NCBI RefSeq assembly: GCF_023920705.1
Contig: NZ_CP094657.1
Coordinates: 4,030,001-4,094,000, forward strand
From: Acinetobacter sp. XS-4
GTDB taxonomy: Bacteria; Pseudomonadota; Gammaproteobacteria; Pseudomonadales; Moraxellaceae
Reading direction: 5' to 3'
DNA: 64,000 bases
Below the pieces are notes generated by a model. That model was given only the letters and a program-made list of their open reading frames with translations. It had not been told where the DNA came from and ran no database searches. Positions 9,096 to 17,120 of the stretch are shown here, piece by piece. The stretch's first letter is position 1, and every line of letters begins with the position of its first letter. Made by a program: the position numbers and the translations under genes.

Positions 9096-10529
9096 TTAAT
9101 CAAAACTTTCTTGGCCTAGTTTTTTCATGCGCGGTTTATAAAACACATGATAGCTAACGCCTAAAACAACCAGCCATAATGGACTGACATATAATGCTTT
9201 TAAGGTATCTGGCTCTAGTGCCAAAATCACTAAAGTGAACAAGAAAAATGCAACGACAACATACGCCATCAACACTCCACCCGGCATTTTAAAGGTCGAT
9301 TTAGCATGTAACTCTGGACTCAACTTACGGTAACGTAAATAGCACGCCATGATCAGAAGCCATACACTAATAAAGAGAATCACACAGAGTGAACTTGCCA
9401 GAGTAAATGCTTCCATCGTGTTTGGAACAAAGTACTGAAGTACTGCACCACCCATAATAAAGATACATGAGAAAATCAAACCATTTGAAGGTACGGCACG
9501 TTTTGATAAACGCCCCAATGCACTTGGCGCTTGACCATCTTTTGATAAACCAAACAGCATACGGCTGGTTGAAAACACACCGCTGTTCATAGATGACATG
9601 ACTGAAGACAGCACCACCAAGTTCATGATGATGGCAGAAACCGGAATACCCGCATTTAAGAACAACTCAACAAACGGACTTTTGTCTGCACGAATGTGAT
9701 CCCAAGGAGTCACTGACATCACCACAAAAAGTGCTAACACATAAAATAGGATGATACGTACTGGAATCGCGTTAATTGCTTTCGGTAGGTTCTTTTCTGG
9801 ATCTTTCGTTTCAGCTGCTGTTGTACCAATCAGTTCAACACCAATAAAAGCAAACACGGCAATCTGGAAACCTGCCAAAAATCCGCTTACGCCTTTTGGA
9901 AATATTCCACCATGCGACCACACGTTACTTACACTCACAACTTCACCATGTGGAGCTTGAAAATGAGTAAAGATCATGTAGCCACCCACACCAATCAGGC
10001 CAATAATTGCCAAGATCTTAATGAGTGCGAACCAGAATTCAACCTCACCAAACAACTTCACCGTAAGAAGGTTAAGCCCTAAAATGAATAGTACACAGCC
10101 TGCACTAATCATGGCCTGTTGCATTGGTGAGAAACTGGCGCCTTCGGGCAGCCAAAAACTTAAATAATTAATGACCGCAGATAAATCCGCAATACCAACC
10201 AGTACCCAGCCTAACCAATAGGTCCAACCTATATAATAACCAGCCCATGGTCCAATCAAATCATATGCCATATCGACAAATGACTTGTAATGTAAGTTAG
10301 CAAGCAGTAGTTCACCTAATGCACGCATTAAGAAAAAGAACATGCCACCAATTAACATGTAGATAACGAGAATTGAAGGACCTGCGAGGGAGATGGTTTT
10401 GCCCGAGCCCATAAATAGACCGGTTCCAATTGCACCGCCAATTGCAATCATTTGTAGATGGCGATTATTTAATTTCCGTTGTAAATGATCAGGGGAGCCT
10501 GCCTCATCTGGATGATGAACCATTGTCAT
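9096..10529 (-). CDS. Amino acid permease, D-serine/D-alanine/glycine type (copy 1)
   Basis: A 477-residue APC-superfamily amino acid transporter with about 12 membrane helices. The first-helix motif is IAIGGAIGTGLFMGSGKTI and the central segment is AFIGVELIGTTAAETKDPEKNLPKAINAIP, both typical of CycA-like transporters. It is a close paralogue of the gene at 10902-12341. It lies downstream of a relic of ridA and carries its own conserved leader hairpin. With dadA and dadX nearby it likely imports D-alanine, D-serine or glycine, though substrate divergence after duplication is possible. Confidence 0.88.
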   Translation of the reverse strand: MTMVHHPDEAGSPDHLQRKLNNRHLQMIAIGGAIGTGLFMGSGKTISLAGPSILVIYMLIGGMFFFLMRALGELLLANLHYKSFVDMAYDLIGPWAGYYIGWTYWLGWVLVGIADLSAVINYLSFWLPEGASFSPMQQAMISAGCVLFILGLNLLTVKLFGEVEFWFALIKILAIIGLIGVGGYMIFTHFQAPHGEVVSVSNVWSHGGIFPKGVSGFLAGFQIAVFAFIGVELIGTTAAETKDPEKNLPKAINAIPVRIILFYVLALFVVMSVTPWDHIRADKSPFVELFLNAGIPVSAIIMNLVVLSSVMSSMNSGVFSTSRMLFGLSKDGQAPSALGRLSKRAVPSNGLIFSCIFIMGGAVLQYFVPNTMEAFTLASSLCVILFISVWLLIMACYLRYRKLSPELHAKSTFKMPGGVLMAYVVVAFFLFTLVILALEPDTLKALYVSPLWLVVLGVSYHVFYKPRMKKLGQESFD

Positions 10530-10565
10530 ATTAGAAGTCCTTTTTATATTTTGCTTAACTTAAAA

Positions 10566-10613
10566 TCAGCAACCTATAGGGAGAAAAACGAACCGTATAT
10601 CGAGGGTTGCTGA
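10566..10613 (-). promoter_or_regulatory. Conserved leader hairpin upstream of permease copy 1
   Basis: On the minus strand the arms TCAGCAACC (605-613, read in reverse) and GGTTGCTGA form a 9-bp stem 37 nt before the permease ATG. The loop contains TATACGGTTCG followed by a T-run, the same loop as in the leader at 12375-12420. A possible promoter (TTGAAC, 16 bp, TAGACT; 10613-10640 on the minus strand) would start transcription at the foot of the hairpin, placing it in the 5' leader. The function is unknown. It could be a cis-acting RNA element, an sRNA target or a protein site. Confidence 0.55.
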
Positions 10614-10693
10614 GTCTATACCTCAGGACAAGATGTTCAAGTATATTTTTCCTTAATTGATAAATCGTTTGTCCTGATTTTTTTTAAGTCACA

Positions 10694-10815
10694 TTATTTA
10701 TGTACTGCCTTCACGGCAATTTTAATTAATCGATCTGGGTACTCCAGATTAGCCGAAGTTTAGCATGTGATAATGCTATATGTACTTTGCCAACACCCTC
10801 AAAATTGCACTGATG
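10694..10815 (-). pseudogene. Remnant of a ridA gene (C-terminal tail)
   Basis: The minus-strand translation ending at the TAA at 10694-10696 reads RLIKIAVKAVHK after a segment resembling DLVNPNW. It aligns with the end of the intact RidA at 12504 (WLIEIAVTAAQK). The DNA alignment runs for about 120 bp with clear similarity and several indels. No intact frame remains upstream and there is no start codon. It sits exactly where a ridA would lie if the ridA-permease pair had been duplicated, so it is the fossil of the second ridA. Confidence 0.75.
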
Positions 10816-10861
10816 ATTTAAAAATAAACAATATTATTCCGATAAAAAATCCAATAAAAAT

Positions 10862-10893
10862 AAAAAAAGCCAATCATGATTGATTGGCTTTTT
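10862..10893. terminator. Bidirectional intrinsic terminator after permease copy 2
   Basis: Stem AGCCAATCA / TGATTGGCT with a TGAT loop and flanking A/T runs, 9 bp past the permease stop. It is homologous to the terminator at 9051-9081. Confidence 0.85.
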
Positions 10894-10901
10894 AATAAAA
10901 C

Positions 10902-12341
10902 TTAATGATCGTTGACGAGTTCACGCCCTAGTTTTTTCATGCGGGGTTTATATAGCACATGATAGGTGACACCTAAGATGACTAACCATACTGGACTGAC
11001 ATAGAGTGCTTTCAACGTATCTGGCTCAAGTGCCAAGATGACTAAAGTGAAAAGCATAAATGCCAGAACGATATAACTCATCCAAACGCCACCTGGCATT
11101 TTAAAAGTTGATTTTTCATGTAATTCAGGGCGTAATTTACGATAGCGCAAATAGCACACCATGATGAGACTCCAGACACTAATGAATAGAATCACACAGA
11201 GTGAACTTGCCAGAGTAAATGCTTCCATCGTGTTTGGAACAAAGTACTGAAGTACTGCACCACCCATAATAAAGATACATGAGAAAATCAAACCATTTGA
11301 AGGTACTGCACGTTTTGATAAACGACCAAATGCACCTGGTGCCTGACCATCTTTTGATAAACCAAACAACATACGGCTGGTTGAAAACACGCCGCTGTTC
11401 ATTGAAGACATCACCGAAGATAGCACCACTAAGTTCATAATGATGGCAGAAACCGGAATACCCGCATTTAAGAACAACTCAACAAACGGACTTTTGTCTG
11501 CACGAATATGATCCCAAGGTGTCACTGACATCACAATAAAGAGTGCTAACACATAGAATAAAATAATACGTACTGGAATTGCGTTAATTGCCTTAGGTAA
11601 ATTCTTCTCTGGATCTTTCGTTTCAGCAGCCGTTGTACCAATCAGTTCAACCCCGACAAAAGCAAATACAGCAATCTGGAATCCTGCCAAGAAGCCTTCG
11701 GTGCCTTTCGGGAATAAACCGCCATGTGACCACACATTACTCACGCTTGCCACAGCGCCTTGAGGAGCTTGGAAATGGCTAAAAATCATATAGCCACCCA
11801 CACCAATCAGGCCAATAATCGCCAAGATTTTAATGAGTGCGAACCAAAATTCAATTTCACCAAATAGGCGGACTGTCAGTAGGTTAAGACCCATCACAAA
11901 CAATACACAGCCTGCGCTAATCATAGCCTGCTGAGTAGGAGAAAAGCTTGTGCCATCGGGCAGCCAAAAACCTAAATAGTTAATGACCGCTGAAAGGTCC
12001 GCAATACCAACCAGCACCCAACCTAACCAATAGGTCCAGCCCAAATAGTAACCGGCCCAAGGACCAATCAAGTCATGAGCCATATCAACAAAAGATTTGT
12101 AATGCAGATTTGCAAGGAGCAACTCGCCCATTGCACGCATCATGAAAAAGAACATGCCTCCAATAATCATATAGATCAAAAGGATTGAAGGACCTGCGAG
12201 GGAGATGGTTTTGCCCGAACCCATAAATAGGCCGGTTCCAATTGCACCGCCAATTGCAATCAGTTGTAAATGACGGTTAGACAGTTTTCGTTGCAGATGA
12301 TCAGGAGAATTTTCTGTATCTGAATGACGAGCCGTTGTCAT
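10902..12341 (-). CDS. cycA: Amino acid permease, D-serine/D-alanine/glycine type (copy 2)
   Basis: A 479-residue APC-family permease, highly similar along its whole length to the 9096-10529 gene. The N-terminal motif IAIGGAIGTGLFMGSGKTI and the VELIGTTAAETKDPEKNLP segment are shared. Because it directly follows ridA, dadX and dadA on the same strand, it is the copy best matched to the D-alanine utilisation role, and I give it the cycA symbol on that basis. A 119-bp stretch (11188-11306) is identical in both genes, suggesting recent gene conversion. A conserved hairpin leader precedes it. Confidence 0.88.
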   Translation of the reverse strand: MTTARHSDTENSPDHLQRKLSNRHLQLIAIGGAIGTGLFMGSGKTISLAGPSILLIYMIIGGMFFFMMRAMGELLLANLHYKSFVDMAHDLIGPWAGYYLGWTYWLGWVLVGIADLSAVINYLGFWLPDGTSFSPTQQAMISAGCVLFVMGLNLLTVRLFGEIEFWFALIKILAIIGLIGVGGYMIFSHFQAPQGAVASVSNVWSHGGLFPKGTEGFLAGFQIAVFAFVGVELIGTTAAETKDPEKNLPKAINAIPVRIILFYVLALFIVMSVTPWDHIRADKSPFVELFLNAGIPVSAIIMNLVVLSSVMSSMNSGVFSTSRMLFGLSKDGQAPGAFGRLSKRAVPSNGLIFSCIFIMGGAVLQYFVPNTMEAFTLASSLCVILFISVWSLIMVCYLRYRKLRPELHEKSTFKMPGGVWMSYIVLAFMLFTLVILALEPDTLKALYVSPVWLVILGVTYHVLYKPRMKKLGRELVNDH

Positions 12342-12374
12342 ATTAAAATTCCTTTTTGAATTCCTTTGTTAAGA

Positions 12375-12420
12375 TCAGCAACCTATGGCGAAAATCGAAC
12401 CGTATACCATAGGTCACTGA
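12375..12420 (-). promoter_or_regulatory. Conserved leader hairpin upstream of permease copy 2
   Basis: A 14-bp stem pairs 375-388 with 407-420, 34 nt before the ATG at 12341. On the minus strand two of the pairs are G-U wobbles. In the plus-strand sense they would be C-A mismatches, so the structure is only complete in RNA of the permease sense. The loop TATACGGTTCG plus T-run is conserved with the leader at 10566-10613, although flanking DNA has diverged. This points to a conserved RNA element, function unknown. Confidence 0.6.
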
Positions 12421-12429
12421 ATCTGTTCA

Positions 12430-12491
12430 CCAAAAAATGACTGGATAAACCGTATCTATCTTCCTTCTGTTAGATACATCATCATTTTTGG
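12430..12491 (-). terminator. Nested inverted repeat between ridA and permease copy 2
   Basis: The outer arms CCAAAAAATGA (430-440) and TCATTTTTGG (482-491) enclose inner arms GTATCT (452-457) and AGATAC (472-477). The structure lies 12 bp after the ridA stop and just before the permease leader. It could end or attenuate the dad transcript, since read on the minus strand the outer arm ends in a T-run. It is not a textbook terminator because the outer stem is AT-rich. Confidence 0.4.
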
Positions 12492-12503
12492 AGTAAAAAC
12501 GAA

Positions 12504-12863
12504 TTACTTTTGTGCTGCCGTCACGGCAATTTCAATTAACCAATTTGGGTTGACCAAATCGGCCTGAATTGTGGCACGTGATGGAGCAACACACCCTTTT
12601 AACCAGTCAACCCAAATTGCATTTACAGTTGAAAAGTCAGAAAGATTTTTTAAATAGAGCTGTGCAGAGAGCAAGCGAGATTTATCGGTATCGGCTAATG
12701 CCAAAAGTTCATCAATCGTTGCAAGAATTTCACGAGTTTGGCCTGCCACGTCTTGCTCAGTATTTTTAGGTACTTGACCTGACAGATAAACTACTTTGTT
12801 AAAAACAGTCACAGCGCTCATGACTTCATTGCTATTGATCTTTTGTATATCTGAATGTGACAT
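12504..12863 (-). CDS. RidA-family reactive enamine/imine deaminase
   Basis: A 119-residue member of the RidA/YjgF/UK114 family, which hydrolyses reactive 2-aminoacrylate and related imines made by PLP enzymes and amino acid oxidases. The visible family pattern includes VYLSGQVP near residue 26 and the C-terminal half with SRATIQADLVNPNWLIEI. The start at 12863 has AAGGA 8 bp upstream; longer frames overlap dadX. Placement between dadX and the permease fits clearing of imines formed by DadA. A decayed second copy lies at 10694-10815. Confidence 0.88.
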   Translation of the reverse strand: MSHSDIQKINSNEVMSAVTVFNKVVYLSGQVPKNTEQDVAGQTREILATIDELLALADTDKSRLLSAQLYLKNLSDFSTVNAIWVDWLKGCVAPSRATIQADLVNPNWLIEIAVTAAQK

Positions 12864-12873
12864 TCGGATTTCC

Positions 12874-13977
12874 TTATACCTGATTAATAAATTGAACACG
12901 GGCGGTGACTGCACACATCAGTTCATAACCCACCGTACCAGATGAAACTGCGACATCATCAATAGGTAAAACAACACCTGTACTTGATTGGCCCCAGAGC
13001 ACCACTTCACTGCCGACTTTGGCACTCTCAATGCCGGTTAAATCGACTGCCAGCATATCCATGCTAACGCGACCAATTGTACGAGTGCGTACAGAGTTCA
13101 CCAAAACAGGAGTGCCAGTCTGTGAAATACGTTGATAACCATCGGCATAACCGCAAGCGACAATTCCAATCGTCATGGGCTGCTCTGCGACAAAGTTTGA
13201 TCCATAACCTACGCTTTCATTCGGCTCTAAATGCTGAACGGAGATAATTTCACTGCGTAAGCTCATGGTCGGTTGTAAGCCCCAGTCCGCAATACTATGC
13301 GTCGGGTAATCTGGCGAGCTGCCATAAAGCATGATGCCGCTACGTGCATAATCTGATTTGAGCTGGTCTTGATAGCGTAAAATTGCCGCGCTATTACTTA
13401 CCGACCTTTCACCCGGTAAATCTTTAATAATTTCTTCAAATGCAGTGATTTGATAATCGATACCTTGATGGCCAAAACGATCACCATCTGCATCTGAAAA
13501 ATGCATCATGTGCGTAATCTTGGACACATTTGCCAAGTTATTTAAACGTTCCCATGCCTGAACATAGTGCTGTGGTTTAAAACCAAGACGGTTCATACCA
13601 CTGTTCATTTTTAAGCAAACATCAAATTGGGCTGGATAAGGATGCTTTTCTACCCACTCGATTTGCGCTTCACTATGAATAGTGAAACTGAGTTGATACT
13701 GCACACAATCAAATAAATCTTGAGGAGAGAAAATCCCTTCGAGCAACAAAATTTGGCCTGTCCAGCCTAAAGCACGAATGCGTTTTGCTTCATCAAGATC
13801 AAGTAAGGCAAAGCCATCTGCTGCTTTAAACGCTTCATAGACACGTTCAATTCCGTGTCCATAAGCATTGGCTTTTACAACGGCAAAGACCTTACTGTTT
13901 GGCATAGCCTTGCGTACCACCGCCAAGTTATTTTGTAAGGCTTGACGGTGGATCACTGCGGTAATAGGACGAGGCAT
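12874..13977 (-). CDS. dadX: Alanine racemase, catabolic
   Basis: A 367-residue fold-III PLP enzyme. PLP lysine is K35 in AVVKANAYGHG and the second catalytic residue is Y258 in ESVGYGSNF. It interconverts L- and D-alanine so that DadA can oxidise the D-form to pyruvate. It follows dadA by 19 bp and precedes ridA by 10 bp on the same strand. The gene neighbourhood identifies it as the catabolic DadX rather than a biosynthetic Alr elsewhere. Confidence 0.93.
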   Translation of the reverse strand: MPRPITAVIHRQALQNNLAVVRKAMPNSKVFAVVKANAYGHGIERVYEAFKAADGFALLDLDEAKRIRALGWTGQILLLEGIFSPQDLFDCVQYQLSFTIHSEAQIEWVEKHPYPAQFDVCLKMNSGMNRLGFKPQHYVQAWERLNNLANVSKITHMMHFSDADGDRFGHQGIDYQITAFEEIIKDLPGERSVSNSAAILRYQDQLKSDYARSGIMLYGSSPDYPTHSIADWGLQPTMSLRSEIISVQHLEPNESVGYGSNFVAEQPMTIGIVACGYADGYQRISQTGTPVLVNSVRTRTIGRVSMDMLAVDLTGIESAKVGSEVVLWGQSSTGVVLPIDDVAVSSGTVGYELMCAVTARVQFINQV

Positions 13978-13996
13978 GATTAATTCCTAACGTCCG

Positions 13997-15262
13997 TTAT
14001 GCAGCATGCGCGTGTGAATAACGCTGAATTGAAAGACCATCTGTACTGATTTCAGTCTTATGATTCAATACGATGTCACTAATTAATTTTCCTGAACCAC
14101 ACGCCATGGTCCAACCTAAAGTACCGTGACCTGTATTCAAGAACAGATTTTTAAAGCGAGTCGCACCAATAATTGGGGTACTGTCTGGTGTCATTGGACG
14201 TAGACCAGTCCAGAAAGACGCCTGCGCCATATCACCACCCGGGAACAAGTCCTGAGTCACCATTTGCAAGGTTGCACGGCGGTCTTCGTTCAGACCTAAA
14301 TTGAAACCGCTTAACTCTGCCATTCCACCTACGCGAATACGTTGGTCGAAACGAGTAATCGCAATTTTGTAAGTTTCATCAAGCACCGTAGATTGCGGAG
14401 CAAAAGCAGGGTCAACAATAGGAATCGTTAACGAATAACCTTTCACAGGATATACAGGCAACTGTAGATCGAGTGGTTTCAAGAAATCACGTGAATAGCT
14501 ACCAAACGCTAAAACATAACGGTCAGCAGTTAAAACTTTACCATTGACCTGAACACCCTTAATTTCATCGCCTTCAACAATCAATTTTTCTACGTTCTGG
14601 TTGAACTGGAAGTTAACACCCAACTCTTTGGCAATTTGAGCTAAAGCATTGGTAAATAAATAACAGTCACCTGTTTCATCATTTGGTAAATGTAAACCAC
14701 CAACCAGTTTATCTTGCGTATTTGCCAACGCTGGTTCTACACGACCAAGTTCGTTGCCATTTAATAATTCGTAGCTCACGCCACATTCTTGTAGCACGCT
14801 AATGTCGCGTTGAACCGCTTCCATTTGTGCTTCTTTACGAAATAGCTGCAAAGTACCCTTCGCACGGTTTTCGTAATTAATGCCTGTATCTTTTCTAAGT
14901 TCACGTAAGCAATCACGGCTATATTCAGCCACACGCATCATACGTTCTTTGTTCACAGCATAACTTTGTGGATTACAGTTTTTTAGCATTTGCGCCATCC
15001 ACTGTAACTGCCACATGCTGCCATCTAAATTAATCGCAAGCGGTGCATGGTGTTGGAACATCCACTTCACAGCTTTAAAAGGAATTCCTGGTGCTGCCCA
15101 AGGGGTTGAATACCCTGGCGAAATTTGACCTGCATTGCCAAAGCTTGTTTCTTCAGCAGGGCCTGCCTGACGGTCAAGAACAGTGACCTCAGCTCCTTGT
15201 TGAGCTAGATAATAGGCACTTGCCACTCCGATAACGCCGCTACCTAATACAATTACGCGCAT
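13997..15262 (-). CDS. dadA: D-amino acid dehydrogenase small subunit
   Basis: A 421-residue FAD-dependent oxidoreductase of the DAO family. The N-terminal dinucleotide motif is [18 protein letters not shown], and the C-terminal FAD-contact region includes [32 protein letters not shown]. It oxidises D-alanine and other D-amino acids to 2-oxo acids and passes electrons to the respiratory chain. The start at 15262 has GAGGGA just upstream; the longer frame begins inside that ribosome site. It heads the dadA-dadX-ridA-permease cluster and is divergent from the Lrp gene. Confidence 0.94.
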   Translation of the reverse strand: MRVIVLGSGVIGVASAYYLAQQGAEVTVLDRQAGPAEETSFGNAGQISPGYSTPWAAPGIPFKAVKWMFQHHAPLAINLDGSMWQLQWMAQMLKNCNPQSYAVNKERMMRVAEYSRDCLRELRKDTGINYENRAKGTLQLFRKEAQMEAVQRDISVLQECGVSYELLNGNELGRVEPALANTQDKLVGGLHLPNDETGDCYLFTNALAQIAKELGVNFQFNQNVEKLIVEGDEIKGVQVNGKVLTADRYVLAFGSYSRDFLKPLDLQLPVYPVKGYSLTIPIVDPAFAPQSTVLDETYKIAITRFDQRIRVGGMAELSGFNLGLNEDRRATLQMVTQDLFPGGDMAQASFWTGLRPMTPDSTPIIGATRFKNLFLNTGHGTLGWTMACGSGKLISDIVLNHKTEISTDGLSIQRYSHAHAA

Positions 15263-15339
15263 TTCTATTCCCTCACGCACACCAGTTTATTTAACTAGTA
15301 TATTTCTGCTTCAATAGTTTATTTCACTGTTTTTCAGGG

Positions 15340-15375
15340 TATAATCTAGGTAAATTTATGTTTTTCTCGCGAGAA
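15340..15375 (+). promoter_or_regulatory. Lrp-gene -10 box and 12-bp palindrome in the dadA/lrp intergenic region
   Basis: A perfect TATAAT at 15340-15345 precedes the Lrp gene by 54 bp. No strong -35 is visible. The palindrome TTCTCGCGAGAA at 15364-15375 lies between it and the start codon and could be an operator, for example for autoregulation. Binding is inferred. Confidence 0.45.
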
Positions 15376-15398
15376 TTTTAAAAAAAGAGGAAATATCT

Positions 15399-15866
15399 AT
15401 GCGCCCCTTAGATCGTATAGATCGCATGATTCTGGATATTTTGCAGCGCGAAGGACGAATTGCGATTAGTGAATTGGCATCGAGAGTCAACCTATCGACA
15501 ACTCCCTGTTCAGAGCGTGTAAAGCGTCTTGAACGCGATGGCATTATCATGGGTTATTACGCAAGGTTAAATCCAGCCTACGTAGACCGTAACCTGCTCG
15601 TCTTTTTAGAAATTAAGTTATCTGCCAAATCAGGCGATGTATTTGATCAGGTTGCTAGAGACTTAGTTGAGATTCCTGAAGTCCTCGAATGTCACCTTAT
15701 TTCAGGTGAGTTTGACTATCTTGTAAAAGCTCGCTTAAAAGAAATGAGCGCATACCGCCGCTTATTAGGAGATCTTTTAAAGAAACTCCCTGCTTCAGCA
15801 TCATCACACAGTTATGTGGTCATGGAAGAAGTGAAAGAAACTCTATATCTAGATGTAAGCAAGTAA
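15399..15866 (+). CDS. Lrp/AsnC-family regulator of D-alanine catabolism
   Basis: A 155-residue Lrp/AsnC protein. It has an N-terminal helix-turn-helix (LDRIDRMILDILQREGRIAISELASRVNLSTTPCSERVKRLERDGII) and a C-terminal RAM ligand-binding domain ending in the SSSVAM-like VVMEEVKETLYL. An AGAGGA ribosome site lies 8 bp upstream of the start. It is divergent from dadA, the position of DadR-type activators in other gammaproteobacteria, and probably responds to alanine or leucine. Target and ligand are inferred. Confidence 0.9.
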   Translation: MRPLDRIDRMILDILQREGRIAISELASRVNLSTTPCSERVKRLERDGIIMGYYARLNPAYVDRNLLVFLEIKLSAKSGDVFDQVARDLVEIPEVLECHLISGEFDYLVKARLKEMSAYRRLLGDLLKKLPASASSHSYVVMEEVKETLYLDVSK

Positions 15867-15891
15867 AGCGAGGCTTGTCTAGACTCGCTTT
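15865..15891 (+). terminator. Possible terminator after the Lrp gene
   Basis: Stem AAAGCGAG / CTCGCTTT with an 11-nt loop begins within the Lrp stop codon. The T-run after the stem is short, so termination efficiency is uncertain. Confidence 0.5.
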
Positions 15892-15900
15892 ACTCACGTT

Positions 15901-17046
15901 TTAAAAATATTTTAAAATCGAAATATGTTTATTTTGATGTTTGAATTTCGAGAACCATTTAACCGCTGGATAGAGTGTAAAAGACAGCGCAATCGTAATT
16001 AACCACAACATCCACACATGGTTGACCGACAAATAATTTCCATAGTTAGCTCCCCACACACTTAGCGCAAATACATATATCAGTTTCAAAACATATAAGT
16101 GCAATAAATAAAAGAACATAGGCACTGAACCAAACACCACCAATGGTTTTAAAAACGAGTATTGCTGCATTCGTTCAAAAACAACCAACACAATCAAACC
16201 AATTCCAACATTCAGTAAAATAAATAATAAAGATGGTGGATACTTAGTGAGGTTAAAAAAGCTCATTAATGTCAGTTGTAATGACTCAAAATGTTGCCAA
16301 GGCTGGTCGCCATAAATATTGATAAACCGTAGTAAAACAAACAACCCAATACTTGCTAAACCAAGGCTGAGTAAAGCGCGGCTTCTTTGCTTTACTGAAT
16401 ATTTTGAACTAAAGAACTGACCTAAGGCATAGCCCAGTAAAATCACCCCGATCCAAGGCAAAACAGGATAGCTTGTGCGAAGCTTGATCCCTGCAAACTC
16501 GATCCAACCACGTTCATGTAAAACGAACCATATATTTTGTAGTGTGCCTTGTGAGAAGTGCACTGAATCTAACAAATTATGCCCAAAAACAATGATTAGG
16601 CCTGCACTAACGATCACAGGTAAGGGTAAACTCACGCAGCAAGCCAACACCACCATGCTAATACCAATCGCCCATATCACCTGTAAATAAATGACTTCAG
16701 GTGGAAAGGTTGCTGTCCACGCAAAGTTCACAAGCGTGAGCTCTAATGCAATCAAAAATAAGCCACGTTTTAATAAAAAAGCTCGAGTTTGCTGTAAATC
16801 CTGTTTTTTTGATTGAAATAAAAAAGCTGAAATTCCAGTTAAAAGTACAAAAATCGGCGCACAAATATGTGCCAATAACCGACTACCAAATAAGGCAGGT
16901 TCAGTTACTGTTACATCCATTGGGTCTATAACCTGCCTATGCAAATAGAAAGTTTCTCTCACATGGTCGAGTAACATAATGAGGATGACCAAACCACGTA
17001 AGGCATCAATCGACTGTAAACGCTCAATATTTTTTTCTAAAGACAT
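15901..17046 (-). CDS. DUF1624 / HGSNAT-like multi-pass membrane acetyltransferase
   Basis: A 381-residue polytopic membrane protein. The N-terminal motif RLQSIDALRGLVILIMLLDH and the segment with LLAHICAPIFVLLTGISAFLF are characteristic of DUF1624 (heparan-alpha-glucosaminide N-acetyltransferase-like) proteins, related to the acyltransferase-3 fold. About ten hydrophobic segments are visible. It probably moves acetyl groups across the inner membrane onto a periplasmic or envelope substrate, which is unknown. The ATG at 17046 is preferred; a TTG at 17058 is in frame but neither has a clear ribosome site. It is divergent from the TonB receptor gene across a short shared promoter region. Confidence 0.75.
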   Translation of the reverse strand: MSLEKNIERLQSIDALRGLVILIMLLDHVRETFYLHRQVIDPMDVTVTEPALFGSRLLAHICAPIFVLLTGISAFLFQSKKQDLQQTRAFLLKRGLFLIALELTLVNFAWTATFPPEVIYLQVIWAIGISMVVLACCVSLPLPVIVSAGLIIVFGHNLLDSVHFSQGTLQNIWFVLHERGWIEFAGIKLRTSYPVLPWIGVILLGYALGQFFSSKYSVKQRSRALLSLGLASIGLFVLLRFINIYGDQPWQHFESLQLTLMSFFNLTKYPPSLLFILLNVGIGLIVLVVFERMQQYSFLKPLVVFGSVPMFFYLLHLYVLKLIYVFALSVWGANYGNYLSVNHVWMLWLITIALSFTLYPAVKWFSKFKHQNKHISILKYF

Positions 17047-17064
17047 AGCGATAATCAATAAAAT

Positions 17065-17090
17065 AATGTAACGTTATATTATTACATTTA
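17065..17090. promoter_or_regulatory. Zur/Fur-type inverted repeat between divergent genes
   Basis: Inverted arms AATGTAA (17065-17071) and TTACATT (17082-17088). The right part CGTTATATTATTACATTT differs by only a couple of bases from the common gammaproteobacterial Zur-box half TGTTATATTATAACATTT. Its position immediately upstream of a TonB-dependent receptor fits metal control. Which metalloregulator binds is inference. Confidence 0.45.
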
Positions 17091-17120
17091 ATTCCTTTTG
17101 TCTTTTATGGCTGTTCATTT

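Noticed and set aside
14489..14504. A second possible ParB box around the CACGTG within dadA
   Set aside because: Only the central hexamer and a few flanking bases match; it is inside a conserved coding region.
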